The notes: a model not told the origin generated them from the letters alone. A stretch of DNA of 64,000 nucleotides from Chloroflexota bacterium (GCA_026702615.1 JAPPBY010000019.1:17983-81982); one strand, 5' to 3'. Positions 8,901 to 16,701 are shown, counted from the first letter of the stretch. Numbers and translations are program-made.

Positions 8901-10663
8901 GAGACGCCCCCCGGCACTCCGGTCCAGTAGTCGTAGTTGCGGCTGGTGTTCACGTTGTCCTTCAGGTCTTCGTGGTCGAGGTACAGGCCGTCGTCCACGA
9001 TCGCGATGTTCACGCCCGCTCCGGTGTTCCCGCTCTCCCACACCTCCACGACGTTGATGTCCTCGCCGACTCCGCCGCCGAACTGGCCTGTGTTGTCGAG
9101 GTGCCACTGGCAGCCGTAGAACGCGTCGACGGTGTCGTCCGCTGTCAGGTCCATGCACTCCTGCGTGAACGCGGTGTAGCCCTCCTCGCGCAGAGCGAAC
9201 AGGAAGTAGGCTCCAATCTCGCGCCCGTCCGCCTGCACACGGATGCCGTACGTTTTCCCCGCCTCTGCGGGTACGAGCGCGTAGTCCGCCAGGTGGGCCC
9301 GCCCGAAGTCGTCCCACTCGCTGTGTGGGATCCTGAGCGCGTCGAGGGTGGAACCCCCCTCGTCGTAGACCGTGATCCCCGCCGCCATCGGGTCGTCGAT
9401 GAGCGTCGCGGCCGCGAGCGAGAGATAGCCGTCCTCCTCCGCCGTGACGCTGAAATAGTCGGCATCCGACGAGGAGGAGATGCGCCCGGGCGCGCCCGCA
9501 CCGATCTCGATAGGCGTTGCCGTGCTCAGCGATGTCCCGGGGCTGGGCGCCCCGGCCACCATCATCCAGTACGGCCCCGTGAAGAACGACCGATTGCCGA
9601 CGATCTTGATGTAGTACGTGCCGGCGGCGACCGTGCGCCGCAACATGAAGCCCAGGGCATTATCGAAACTGCCGAACGGGTAATGCTGGAACAGCTCACC
9701 GGCAAGGAAGAACCTGTAGCTTGTCTGAAGGTCGTTGCCGCTGCTGTCGAGGAGCTGGCCGGTGATGACCGTGTCGCTGAAGGCCACGACGTAGAAGTCG
9801 GTCGCCGTGTCAAAGTCGAGCTTGTAGTAGTCCGCATCGTGGCTGCTGGTGTCGCCGGGCCGCCCGATCCGCCCCGCTGTCACCATGCCGAGGTGCGCGG
9901 GAGCCGCCGAGGGGAGACTGTTCCCCACGTCGTCGGGCACGAGCATCCCGTGGAGCTCGTACGCGCCCGTGGCGCCGCCGTCGCCCGTGACCTCGATGTA
10001 GTAGGTTCCGGCGTCCAGGCGGGCGCGGACCAGGAAGTTCCAGGGACTCTCCGGGAACCTGCCGTCGTTGTTCGACACCACGGACGTCCCATCGCTCGCC
10101 TGCAGCTCGCCGTGCGTATCGAGGAGCCCGCTGCTGTAGAGCACCAACTCCCTCGTCTCGGTCACCACGAAGCTGAAGAAGTCCGCATCGGTGTCCGAGT
10201 GGATTCGTCCCGCCACGCTGGCAGTCGAGTCGCTCAGCGCGAAGCTGGCGGCGGACGAGCGGGTACTGCCGAAGTCGTCCGTGGCCTGGGTGGTCGAGGC
10301 TGACCAGGCGCCGTCACCCTCGCTGTTGACCGCGCGCAGCTGCACGTCGTAGCTCGTGCTGTCTCGCAGGTCCGGGATGGAGTAGGAGAGCGCGCCGCTG
10401 GTCCAGGCGTCCTCGACGAGGGTCCAGTTGGCGTCGGCCGTTTCGTCGTCGTCGGTCTCGATGTAGCGGAGGTCGTATGCGGTGACGGTGGCGCCGCCGT
10501 CGTCGTCGGGGGCGGCCCATGTGACGGTGAGGGAGTCCGCTGCCGAGGTGATCGCGATGCTGGTAGGGACGCCCGGGATAGTCACGGTCTGCGCCAGGGT
10601 GCGGCCCCCCGGGAGCAGGAGGCCGAGCGCGGCGCAGACTGCGATCAGGGCGCCCCACCTCAT
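2924..10663 (-). CDS. Giant secreted subtilisin/kexin-like protease with fibronectin, PPC, P-domain, cadherin and C-terminal beta modules
   Basis: A 2579-residue exported protein. Order: signal peptide (1-25); fibronectin type III (about 26-131); PPC-like beta domains (about 132-490); S8 catalytic domain with Asp557 in VDDG, His595 in NHGTS, oxyanion Asn698 in AAGNG and Ser787 in GGTSAAAP; a P/homoB domain (about 885-990); two more fibronectin domains (about 998-1208); a long run of cadherin-like repeats with an embedded ED-TP-x-D type Ig-like module (about 1215-2120); 14 glycines (about 2124-2138); repeats of the type GIWSDGxTMWV...AYDL (about 2140-2400); a cadherin-like beta-sandwich (about 2400-2510); and a short tail with TYWV. 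The VDDG signature plus P domain points to the kexin/proprotein-convertase branch. No propeptide is encoded between the signal peptide and the catalytic region; a candidate lies in the upstream gene, whose stop overlaps this ATG. Likely a cell-surface or matrix protease; substrate unknown. Confidence 0.9.
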   Translation of the reverse strand: MRWGALIAVCAALGLLLPGGRTLAQTVTIPGVPTSIAITSAADSLTVTWAAPDDDGGATVTAYDLRYIETDDDETADANWTLVEDAWTSGALSYSIPDLRDSTSYDVQLRAVNSEGDGAWSASTTQATDDFGSTRSSAASFALSDSTASVAGRIHSDTDADFFSFVVTETRELVLYSSGLLDTHGELQASDGTSVVSNNDGRFPESPWNFLVRARLDAGTYYIEVTGDGGATGAYELHGMLVPDDVGNSLPSAAPAHLGMVTAGRIGRPGDTSSHDADYYKLDFDTATDFYVVAFSDTVITGQLLDSSGNDLQTSYRFFLAGELFQHYPFGSFDNALGFMLRRTVAAGTYYIKIVGNRSFFTGPYWMMVAGAPSPGTSLSTATPIEIGAGAPGRISSSSDADYFSVTAEEDGYLSLAAATLIDDPMAAGITVYDEGGSTLDALRIPHSEWDDFGRAHLADYALVPAEAGKTYGIRVQADGREIGAYFLFALREEGYTAFTQECMDLTADDTVDAFYGCQWHLDNTGQFGGGVGEDINVVEVWESGNTGAGVNIAIVDDGLYLDHEDLKDNVNTSRNYDYWTGVPGGVSNLFWVNHGTSVAGLIAAEHNKLGVRGVAPGATIYSYNFVDWLDAGEAETRDLVDAMTRHRRGTQVSSNSWGFSDDGAPHPAEATWIAAIETGLREGDGGRGISYVWAAGNGGDPDDYALDNANLDGYANFYGVTAVCAVDHNGKKSRYSEPGANLWVCAPSHGDGAFITTTKSAALLYAYGDGSDFTPGLYWGDFGGTSAAAPIVSGVVALIKSANSSLTWRDVKLILAASARKNDASDGGWEDGALQYGSDTEVYSFNHKYGFGVVDAGAAVDLAADWTNVQDQRTHEVRWTGPTRFSTVINTPYTRTVTISQSSIDFIEFVEITAEIDHDSFRDLKIELESPTGATSLLTHSGEVRDYLDRPYAFDGAIRFGSAKHLGESPVGAWKLHITDEFAGNGGTFREFRIKFYGLSLRPGAPATPSGTSDADSLLLTWNAPSETGASAITSYDLRYIRSNAADKAAEHWTEVTDAQTSGALSHDLTGLTSGVRYDIQVRANNDAGAGPWSQTYVGSVAVAPGAPTNMAATAFTSGLAITWSPPASDGGADIVRYDIRSSVADADSWTGWQTAWSSGDGDLRASVTGLANHTRYDVQVRAVNRAGAGGAATITAEPEPANLGPLFPATETGVREIGEHAVSPAAVGAPVLAIDPDGDQLYYSVPPIAPFVIDELTGQLRVRASLNLDYETQDTYTVEVSVSDRKNVEGNSNDLIDDRITVTVNVLNENDAPTISGPREVSVLENSEGIVAEYVGMDIEDEPLTYTLLGPDKDAFTLGGPEDETPDDGQDAAVADGALEFKMPPDYDEPGDVGKDNEYNVTVRVADAARHTEHAVRITVQDVDEPPLVTGPADVDFPEDGLGAVATYQASDPEEPTRAITFDVGGDDGGLFTIDANSGELRFKQRPNYEDSDDANDDDVYEVEILASDSFLVGRLDVLVRPTDVDEAPEISGPAHVTIAENATDFVGTYTKADPEGQPASWKPLSGPDALDFAFDETTGELTFADVPDHDDPADSNRDSVFNVTLNATDGTHDGGFDVIVTVTNVDEPPVITGPASFEIEENTRTLGNYSATDPEGGTVIITLAGADATHFTFSGGALAFAAPPDFEDRASYFLTIEAADAAHTARHAVTVNVGNVDEAGTLTLSSGQPQVGTQLEATLADPDGSISGESWTWERGAGATWTPISGANSGFYTPVDDDVGRSLRVTVDYTDGHDSGKRVLRVSARSVQAPPPVNNAPEFDSPSMDRSVDENAAERTLVGARVRATDADNDVLTYTLSGPDAAEFTIDGSSGQIRVGPGTVLDRETEDTYTVVVTATDPSDESDSTTVTITVNDIDEPPVARDDRPTTPEDTPVTIDVLGNDSDPEGVSLTVALGRANPAQGTPTLESDNTFTYTPNPNEHGVHSFTYTASDGVNAPVSANVYVTVQSVNDPPRFEEQPTEREIGETAREGDLVGAPFTAIDVDHEPLTLSYSLSGAGADAFEIEEHTGQVMVATDAILDVAVQAEYMLTVTVRDPDGASATIGITITVTEGPVTVAPAIFTGGGGGGGGGGGGGGPSGPTPSTADFEWTVKHDIEALESGHDRPTGSWSNGATLWLLHNGDGADDAIYAYDVESGERVEDREFALDERNRAPRGVWSDDEGVAWVSDSGREKLFAYDLTTGERLEDRDIDLDERNADARGIWSDGETMWVLDERRNAVFAYDLESGDLLAEYALDSANGSPTDIWSDGVTLWVSDPGSSPRRLFAYRLPTREEAVAATEDASLERVRDEEFEKLSQASNNSPRGIWSDGAVMYVADESDGKVYTYNMPDAIDARLSSLSLSGIDIGTFDPDRTDYEGVIAEGVTETSVEAGGLQRRTEVAIDPPDADGTDTNGHQVTLAGLSEITVTVTSADGTRTRVYSVGLEAALMELEVGPSWTSFEWPGADGVVIGEAGLPEEVVAVYTWDETAGRWLGYFPGLDEVPGVNTLTTFSSGTTYWVVATEAASWKVGRTAADGE
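3174..3523 (-). repeat. 350-bp perfect repeat, copy 1 (C-terminal beta-sandwich module)
   Basis: This stretch is identical base for base to 12153-12502 (offset 8979). Both copies encode the same cadherin-like beta-sandwich in the two giant proteins. Sequence just outside the block differs (for example t/c at 3524 versus 12503), although the neighbouring propeller-like region is also clearly homologous. Confidence 0.95.
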
Positions 10664-11625
10664 CTCAGGACGACTTGGGAGCGCCAGTTGGGGCTGGAGA
10701 TCAGCACCCCCTCCTCGTCGGCCAGGTCGTTCGCGAGCAAGAGCGAGGGCAGGCCGGGATCGGTCGAGATGAAGTAGGCGTTGGTGGCAAAGTCCTCCTC
10801 CTCGACGCGGCTGAGCGCGATACCGTTGGCGGCGAAGAAGCCCTTGACCCGGCTCTCATCCCACTCCGGATCGAGCACCAGCAGCACGCCGCCGGGCAGG
10901 GTCATCCGTCGCCCGGAGTCGTCGTAAAAGACGGGGGCGCCATCGGAGTCCGCTTGCGAGTCGGCACGCTCGGAGGCGCCCCCTTCGCCCGAGGCGCCCG
11001 TGTTTTCGGCAGGCCCCAGCCACACGCGCCGCGTGTGTTCGCCGTCCTGCCAGGTGTATTCGGTGGCCCCCTCGGGAGGTGCTCGCCGCGTGCCGTTGTC
11101 GCCCGCCGAGCCGGGACCGCGTGCGCCGGCCGGCAGCCTCCCCGCCGGCTGGGCGGCGCTCCCCCCGGCCGGCGTTGGAGCTGCCCTGTCGGGCGTTGCG
11201 TTCGCTGTCGGAGTGTCCGCCGGCGTGGTCCCCTCGCTGTTCCGACCCGCAGGAGAAGGGGTGGCGTTCGCTACGGGAGTGGTCGGCGTGGCAGTCGCGG
11301 CGGCACTCTGGCTATCGGGTACCGGGGTGGTCGGCGCCGGCGCTGCCGTTGGCGCCGGCGGCATCCCTGCCGGCGTGGCTTCACGCTGGCTGTCCGGTAC
11401 CGGGGTGGCCGGCGTTGGTGTTGCCGTCGGCGTCGGCGGCATCCCTGCCGGCGCGGTTGCCGCCGGTTCGCTGAGTGTGGACTGACAGGCGACCAGCAAC
11501 ACCGCGGCGCCGAGCCAGAGAGCGACCATCGCGGGGGCAGTGGGGAAGGGAACGGACGGTCTTCTTGTACGCACTTCATGGACCACCTGAGTGGCCGTAC
11601 GCCGACACGTCGAGGCTAGTGCCAT
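10660..11625 (-). CDS. Lipoprotein with Pro/Ala/Thr-rich stalk and subtilase propeptide-like C-terminus
   Basis: The open frame runs to a GTG at 11724, but the lipobox cysteine (LVAC, residue 80 of that frame) would then lie too far in. ATG 11625 (46 residues before Cys) or ATG 11529 (14 residues) is more sensible; 11625 is used because it leaves a basic n-region. After the Cys comes a low-complexity stalk of Pro/Ala/Thr with a duplicated segment containing PAGMPP and TPVPDSQ. The last roughly 85 residues (GGVLLVLDPEW, LANDLADEEG, SSPNW) follow the pattern of fervidolysin/kexin-type N-terminal propeptides, which end in a VxxAxPN(Y/W)-like strand. The stop overlaps the ATG of the giant subtilase (ATGA), so translation is likely coupled. 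I infer a membrane-tethered chaperone or inhibitor acting in trans on that protease. Confidence 0.65.
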   Translation of the reverse strand: MALASTCRRTATQVVHEVRTRRPSVPFPTAPAMVALWLGAAVLLVACQSTLSEPAATAPAGMPPTPTATPTPATPVPDSQREATPAGMPPAPTAAPAPTTPVPDSQSAAATATPTTPVANATPSPAGRNSEGTTPADTPTANATPDRAAPTPAGGSAAQPAGRLPAGARGPGSAGDNGTRRAPPEGATEYTWQDGEHTRRVWLGPAENTGASGEGGASERADSQADSDGAPVFYDDSGRRMTLPGGVLLVLDPEWDESRVKGFFAANGIALSRVEEEDFATNAYFISTDPGLPSLLLANDLADEEGVLISSPNWRSQVVLR

Positions 11626-11724
11626 GAGACCGTCGCTCGCCCGCGCCGCTGCTGTCCGCCCAGCCAGGCGCCTGGCTGAGGTTGCTTGCCAGCTCACGTG
11701 CTCTCGCCGCCGGTGTCGCAACAC

Positions 11725-11902
11725 GGGCCGTAAACGATAGTCGGATGATCCCTGGAGAAAGTGAGGGAGCTATAAAACTACGGTCTTACTGCATGATATT
11801 TCTGTTAGCTCTGGGCTAAGACCTACTTGACGACCGGCTCATGCGGAGCGGAGTGTGCTCCGTGCTGCGTCGTGCTGTCGTTCTGACAGGAGCGTCAAGC
11901 AC
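11725..11902. other. Intergenic region downstream of RCC1 protein and upstream of propeptide lipoprotein
   Basis: 178 bp, locally AT-richer (about 11755-11815) than its surroundings, so the promoter of the minus-strand lipoprotein/protease pair probably lies here, though no hexamer pair was convincing. A small hairpin, GGAGC (11845-11849) with GCTCC (11857-11861), has no U tract. The segment 11835-11902 is similar to the sequence downstream of the subtilase gene. Confidence 0.4.
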
Positions 11903-14900
11903 CTACTGTTCGCCGGCGTCGGCCCAACCCGGCGTCCAGGTAGCGTCCTCTTCGGCGGCGACCCAGTAGGTGGTGTCGGAGGAGAACGCGGTCAAGGTGT
12001 TGAGGGCAGGCACGTCCTCCCGGCCCGGGAAGTAGCCAAGCCACCGGCCCGTGGTCTCGTCCCAGGTGTAGACGGCGACCACCGCCTCGGGGAGGCCGGC
12101 TTCGGCGATGGGCGCGCCTTCCGGTCCTGGCCACTCGAACGATGTCCAGGAAGGGCCCACCTCCAGCTCCATCAACGCGGCCTCGAGACCCACGGAGTAG
12201 ACCCTCGTGCGGGTGCCGTCGGCCGAGGTCACCGTGACGGTGATCTCCGAGAGGCCCGCAAGGGTGACCTGGTGGCCGTTGGTGTCGGTGCCGTCGGCGT
12301 CAGGCGGGTCGATGGCGACTTCCGTGCGGCGCTGCAACCCCCCTGCCTCGACGCTCGTCTCCGTCACGCCCTCGGCGATGACGCCCTCGTAGTCGGTCCG
12401 GTCTGGGTCGAACGTCCCGATGTCGATGCCGCTGAGAGAGAGCGAGGAGAGGCGCGCGTCAATGGCATCGGGCATGTTGTAGGTGTAGACCTTGCCGTCG
12501 CTCTCGTCGGCGACGTACACGACGTCGCCGTCGGCCCACACGCCCCGCGGGCTGTTGTTGCTCGCGCCGCTCAGTTCCGTGAAGTCCTCCTCGCGGATGC
12601 GCTCAAGGGCGGGTGGTTCCCCGGGAGCGGCCTCCCCCTCGTCCGGCAGAACGGGCAGGCGGTAGGCCCACAGGTCCTTGAGACCGTGATCCGATACCCA
12701 GACGGTGACGCCGTCGGACCAGATGCCGCGAGGGTCGCGGTTGCGTGGGTCGAGGCTGTACTCGGTAAGGAAGTCACCACTCGTGAGGTCGTAGGCGAAG
12801 AGGGATGGGTTGCGGTTGAGCACCCACATCGTCTCGCCGTCGGACCAGATACCGCGAGCGTCGGCGTTCCGCTCGGTGAGCTCGATGTCACGGTCCTCGC
12901 GCCGCTCCCCGGTGGCGAGGTCGTAGGCGAAGAGCTTCTCCTGGCCGCTGTCGCTGACCCACACCACCCCCTGGCCGTCGGACCAGAGGCCGCGGGGCGC
13001 GCGGTTGCGCCCGTCAAGCTCGAACTCGCGCTCCCCGACGCGCTCCCCGGTGGCTAGGTCGTAGGCGTAGACGGCGTCGTCGGCGCCGTCGCCGTTCTCG
13101 AGCAGCCAGAACGTGGCGCCGTCGGACCACATCCCGGTGGGCTTGTCGTGGCCACCGGTCAGCGCCTCGATGTCGTGCTTCACGGTCCACTCGAAGTCGG
13201 CCGTGCTGGGGGTAGGCCCGTCCCCACCGCCGCCTCCCCCACCACCGCCTCCGCTTCCACCACCGCCGGGCGACCGTCGCGTCTGCCCACCGATCGTCAC
13301 CGTCGTCTCGAACGCGGGTCCCAGAGTCACCCGGTCCGCCGTTGGCGTGTCGATGCTGATCGCCACGGTCTCGGCGTCGTCCTCCTCGTCGTCCGTGAGC
13401 GAACTGAAGGTGAAGGTCTGTTCCGTCACGCCCGCGTCGAAGACGAGCCGGCCCGGGTTGCCGGGGTCAGGCCACGCGATGGCGAAGTCGGCCTGGCTTG
13501 CGTCCGCGGGCGTCACGGTGAGCGTGATCTCGACTCGCCGCTCGGGATCCCGGCTCAGCACCACCGCGATGGTCCCGGCGTCGCCCTCCGCGATCGTGTA
13601 GGCGTTCTGCTGAAAGCTGACGGTCACCGCCGGATGGTCGTCGTCGACGATGCTGACGACCGTCTCGTTGGGCGTGCCCGCCGCGACCCCGGCGGGCAGG
13701 TTGGTGAAGCCGAACCTGACCGACTCGCCGTCGTCGTCAACCGAATCCTGCGTCGCCGAGAAGCTGACGGTCCTGGTCGTCTCGCCGCTGTTGAAGGTGA
13801 CATCGGAGGGGAAGCTGTAGTCGCTGCCCGACGCGCCGCCCTGGTTCGTCCGGCTCAGGGGAATCGTGACCGTGCGCTGCGGGTCCGCGCTCAGGTTGAC
13901 CGTGACGCTCCGCGAGGCGCCCTCGTCCACGCGGTAGGCATCGCTGCCGAAGCTGACCGTGACTTGCACGACATCGTCGTCGGTGATGTTGACCACCGTC
14001 TCGTTGGTCGAACCGGCGATGTATCCGGGGGGCAGGCTGCCGAGGCTCAGCCTGACTGACTCGCCCGACTCCACGGCCGAGTCGTCCACGGCTGTGAACG
14101 TCACCGTACCCAGGTTGGCCCCGCTATTGATGGTCACGCTCGCCGGCAGGGTCGTGTAGTCGGCGCTGGTGGCGCCGCCCTGGTTCGTGACGCTGACGGG
14201 AATGTCCACCTGGGCGCTGGCCGCGGAGTCCAGCGTCACCCTGACCGTGACGGAGCCGCCTTCGCCAACGGTGTAACTCGGTTGCGCGAAGTTCACGGTC
14301 TTCGTGTTGTCGATGATGTCGACCCGTGTCTGGGCCGGCGCGGTTGCTGACACGCCGCTCGGCAGCGCGCCCAGGCCGATCAGGACGCTCTCGCCAGCAT
14401 CGTTGACGGAGTCGGGAGTTGCGGTGAGGGAGAATGCCTGCTCGGCCACCCCTCTGAGGGCGACCGTGGCCGGCACCCCGAAGTAGTCGTCGCTGCCGGC
14501 GCCCCCCTGGTTCGTCGTCGTGAGCGGAATCACGACCGTGCGCCTGGGGTTGGCGCTGAGACGGAGCGTCACGGTCACGGCGCTTCCCTCCGACACGGTG
14601 TGGCTGGCTGCGTCGAACATCACTGTCACGTCCGGGCGGTCGTGGACGGTCATGGCGTCCGCCGTCGACCAAGTCACGCCCTCGGGGAGCCGCGGCCAGC
14701 AGGTGACGGAGTCGTCGCTCCTGATCCCGCAGCTGTGCCGGTGGCCCGCCGAGAGAGCCTTGAAGGTTCCTTCAAGGGGGTCGGACTGTCCGTTTGAATT
14801 ACCTCCCCAGCAGGCGACGCTGCCGTCGCTCCCGAGGCCGCAGGTATGGTCGTGGCCGAGGACGAGCGACGTGAATGTGCCTGCGGGCGCGCGGCTGCTG

Positions 14901-16621
14901 GGACCCCAGCAGGTGACGGTGTCGTCCAGTGCAGTGGCGCAGGTGCGCTTCCGGCCCCCGGCGAGGGTCTTGTAGGAACCGGTCGGCGCACGGCGTTCAC
15001 GGTTGGCATTGGTGCCCCAGCAGGCAATGGTGTCGTCGGTTCTGATCGCGCAGCTGTGGGCATCGCCCACGGAGATGGCCTTGTAGGCCCCCGCCGGGGC
15101 GTCGGCCTGTCCATCCCTGTTGCGCCCCCAGCAGACGACGGTGTCGTCGTTCCTGATGGCGCAGGTGTGGAAGTACCCGGTTTCGAGGGCCTTGAACGCG
15201 CCGGCGGGCGCGCTGGTGTACCCGTCCGTGCTCGATCCCCAACAGGCGATGGTGTCGTCGGTTCTGATCGCGCAGGTGTGGAAGTCTCCCGCTCTCACGG
15301 CCTTGTAGGTACCGGCGGGGTCGTTGGCCTGGCCAAACACGTTGTATCCCCAGCAGGTGACGGCCCCATCGAAGCCGAGGGCGCACGTGTGCTCCCCGCC
15401 CACGGACATGGCGCTGAAGGCGCCGGCTGGCGCATCCAATTGCCCCTGGTCGTTGTATCCCCAGCAGGCGATGGTGTCGTCGGTAGCGATCGCGCAGGTG
15501 TGGTTCCGGCCGCTCTGGATCGTTCGGTAGTGGCCCTCCACTTCCTCCGTCTGCCCGAAGTGCTGGGTTCCCCAGCAAACGATGGCGGTGTCCGTCCGCA
15601 CCGCACAGGTATGCAAGTCCCCGAGGCCTATCTCCGTGAAAGTGCCCTGGGGTGCTTCCGACTCCTCTTGCACGTTCGATCCCCAACACGTGATGGTGTC
15701 GTCCATCCGCATCGCGCAGGTGCGATTGTTGTGCGCCTTCACGGCCTTGAAGGTGCCCGTGGGGGCGTCGGTCTGCCCTGCTGTATTGACCCCCCAACAA
15801 GTGATCGTGTCGTCCATCTTGATGGCGCAGTTGTGGTGCCGGCCCGCAGTTACGGCCTTGAAGGTTCCCGCGGGCGCGATCGTCGCTCCACGGTTCAGGT
15901 CGTTGCGCTCTCCCGCGCAGACCATGGTGTCGTCGTCCTTGATCGCGCAGATGTGCACCGAGCCCGAGGCGAGCGCCTTATATGTGCCACCGAATGGTGG
16001 TGATGGGCGCCCGAAGTGATAGCCCCAGCACGAGACGGCGCCGTCGGTGGCGATGGCGCAGGAGTGCTCCCAGCCGACCGCGAGGGCAACGTACGTGCCC
16101 TCCGGAGAGTTGAGCTGCCCCCAGGCGTTGTATCCCCAGCAGGAGATGCTCTCGTCAGCGCCAATCGCGCACGCGTGATTTCCTCCGGCGACGAGGGACG
16201 TGAACGTGCCTCCCGGCGCCGCCTCGACATCGCCGCCGAAGCTCTCACCCCAGCAGGTTATGGCGCCGTCGGTGCCGAGCGCGCATGAGTAGCGCGCCCC
16301 GGCATGGATCGACGTGAAGGTGCCCTCCGGGGCATTCACCTGCCCGCTACCGGCGCCCCCCCAGCACGTGAGCGTGCCGTCCGTTTCGATCGCACAGGTG
16401 TGGTAGGTACCGGCGGCCACGGCCTGGTAGGCGCCGCTCTGAGAGGCGGCCTGAACCGAGGTGTCTCCCAGGGTGGCGGGGGCCGTCGCCATGGCCGAAC
16501 GCCCCGCGGAGTCGAGAGCGAGCGCGGCAACGGCCAGCGCCGCCAGCATCAGGGTGGTAGCCGCCGCCACTGCCGCCGTTGGCGGCGTCGCCGTTCTGGG
16601 CCACCTGGCGCACCTCGACAT
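11903..16621 (-). CDS. Giant secreted RCC1-repeat/Calx-beta protein sharing the subtilase's C-terminal module
   Basis: A 1572-residue protein with a hydrophobic export segment (about 20-40). Residues about 66-645 hold 16 RCC1-like repeats of about 37-40 residues of the form GxxHTCAIxxDxxIxCWG. Every repeat keeps two cysteines spaced C-x9-C. Four Calx-beta domains follow (about 660-1113; SEGSAVTVTL, then TVNITDDD-like ends), then a Gly-rich linker (about 1117-1136), WSDG repeats (about 1140-1390), the cadherin-like beta-sandwich and a TYWV tail. From the linker onward it is a paralogue of the subtilase C-terminus. No catalytic motif was seen. A binding or scaffold role at the cell surface is inferred; Calx-beta domains usually bind Ca2+. 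The ATG at 16621 lies inside what looks like decayed paralogue sequence, so the exact start is less sure; Met25 is an alternative. Confidence 0.85.
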   Translation of the reverse strand: MSRCARWPRTATPPTAAVAAATTLMLAALAVAALALDSAGRSAMATAPATLGDTSVQAASQSGAYQAVAAGTYHTCAIETDGTLTCWGGAGSGQVNAPEGTFTSIHAGARYSCALGTDGAITCWGESFGGDVEAAPGGTFTSLVAGGNHACAIGADESISCWGYNAWGQLNSPEGTYVALAVGWEHSCAIATDGAVSCWGYHFGRPSPPFGGTYKALASGSVHICAIKDDDTMVCAGERNDLNRGATIAPAGTFKAVTAGRHHNCAIKMDDTITCWGVNTAGQTDAPTGTFKAVKAHNNRTCAMRMDDTITCWGSNVQEESEAPQGTFTEIGLGDLHTCAVRTDTAIVCWGTQHFGQTEEVEGHYRTIQSGRNHTCAIATDDTIACWGYNDQGQLDAPAGAFSAMSVGGEHTCALGFDGAVTCWGYNVFGQANDPAGTYKAVRAGDFHTCAIRTDDTIACWGSSTDGYTSAPAGAFKALETGYFHTCAIRNDDTVVCWGRNRDGQADAPAGAYKAISVGDAHSCAIRTDDTIACWGTNANRERRAPTGSYKTLAGGRKRTCATALDDTVTCWGPSSRAPAGTFTSLVLGHDHTCGLGSDGSVACWGGNSNGQSDPLEGTFKALSAGHRHSCGIRSDDSVTCWPRLPEGVTWSTADAMTVHDRPDVTVMFDAASHTVSEGSAVTVTLRLSANPRRTVVIPLTTTNQGGAGSDDYFGVPATVALRGVAEQAFSLTATPDSVNDAGESVLIGLGALPSGVSATAPAQTRVDIIDNTKTVNFAQPSYTVGEGGSVTVRVTLDSAASAQVDIPVSVTNQGGATSADYTTLPASVTINSGANLGTVTFTAVDDSAVESGESVRLSLGSLPPGYIAGSTNETVVNITDDDVVQVTVSFGSDAYRVDEGASRSVTVNLSADPQRTVTIPLSRTNQGGASGSDYSFPSDVTFNSGETTRTVSFSATQDSVDDDGESVRFGFTNLPAGVAAGTPNETVVSIVDDDHPAVTVSFQQNAYTIAEGDAGTIAVVLSRDPERRVEITLTVTPADASQADFAIAWPDPGNPGRLVFDAGVTEQTFTFSSLTDDEEDDAETVAISIDTPTADRVTLGPAFETTVTIGGQTRRSPGGGGSGGGGGGGGGGDGPTPSTADFEWTVKHDIEALTGGHDKPTGMWSDGATFWLLENGDGADDAVYAYDLATGERVGEREFELDGRNRAPRGLWSDGQGVVWVSDSGQEKLFAYDLATGERREDRDIELTERNADARGIWSDGETMWVLNRNPSLFAYDLTSGDFLTEYSLDPRNRDPRGIWSDGVTVWVSDHGLKDLWAYRLPVLPDEGEAAPGEPPALERIREEDFTELSGASNNSPRGVWADGDVVYVADESDGKVYTYNMPDAIDARLSSLSLSGIDIGTFDPDRTDYEGVIAEGVTETSVEAGGLQRRTEVAIDPPDADGTDTNGHQVTLAGLSEITVTVTSADGTRTRVYSVGLEAALMELEVGPSWTSFEWPGPEGAPIAEAGLPEAVVAVYTWDETTGRWLGYFPGREDVPALNTLTAFSSDTTYWVAAEEDATWTPGWADAGEQ
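12153..12502 (-). repeat. 350-bp perfect repeat, copy 2
   Basis: Identical to 3174-3523. It encodes the cadherin-like beta-sandwich of the RCC1/Calx-beta protein. The first mismatch on the left is at 12152 (a versus g), and on the right at 12503 (c versus t). Confidence 0.95.
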
Positions 16622-16701
16622 CGCCCCACAACCCCGTCGGGAGTGCTGTTGGCGTCGACGAGAGCGTCGATGTCGCGCTCGGCGTTCCAGTCGAACTCGA
16701 C
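16570..16701 (-). pseudogene. Decayed start of the WSDG-repeat domain from a third paralogue
   Basis: On the minus strand, 16701 to about 16630 translates to FDWNAERDIDALVDANSTPDG, matching the segment that opens the WSDG region in both giants (FEWTVKHDIEAL...PTG). After a one-base frame change the next frame reads WGDVEVRQVAQNGDAANG, which lines up with WSDGATFWLLENGDGADD. The piece overlaps the first codons of the RCC1 gene in another frame. It has no start, no intact frame and no downstream domain, so it is a remnant. Confidence 0.55.

Noticed and set aside
4121..8902. 1593-codon plus-strand open frame opposite the giant subtilase
   Set aside because: Low-complexity Arg/Gly/Val/Asp-rich translation with no family, fully antisense to a well-supported multi-domain protein. 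Long antisense frames are expected in this high-GC sequence.
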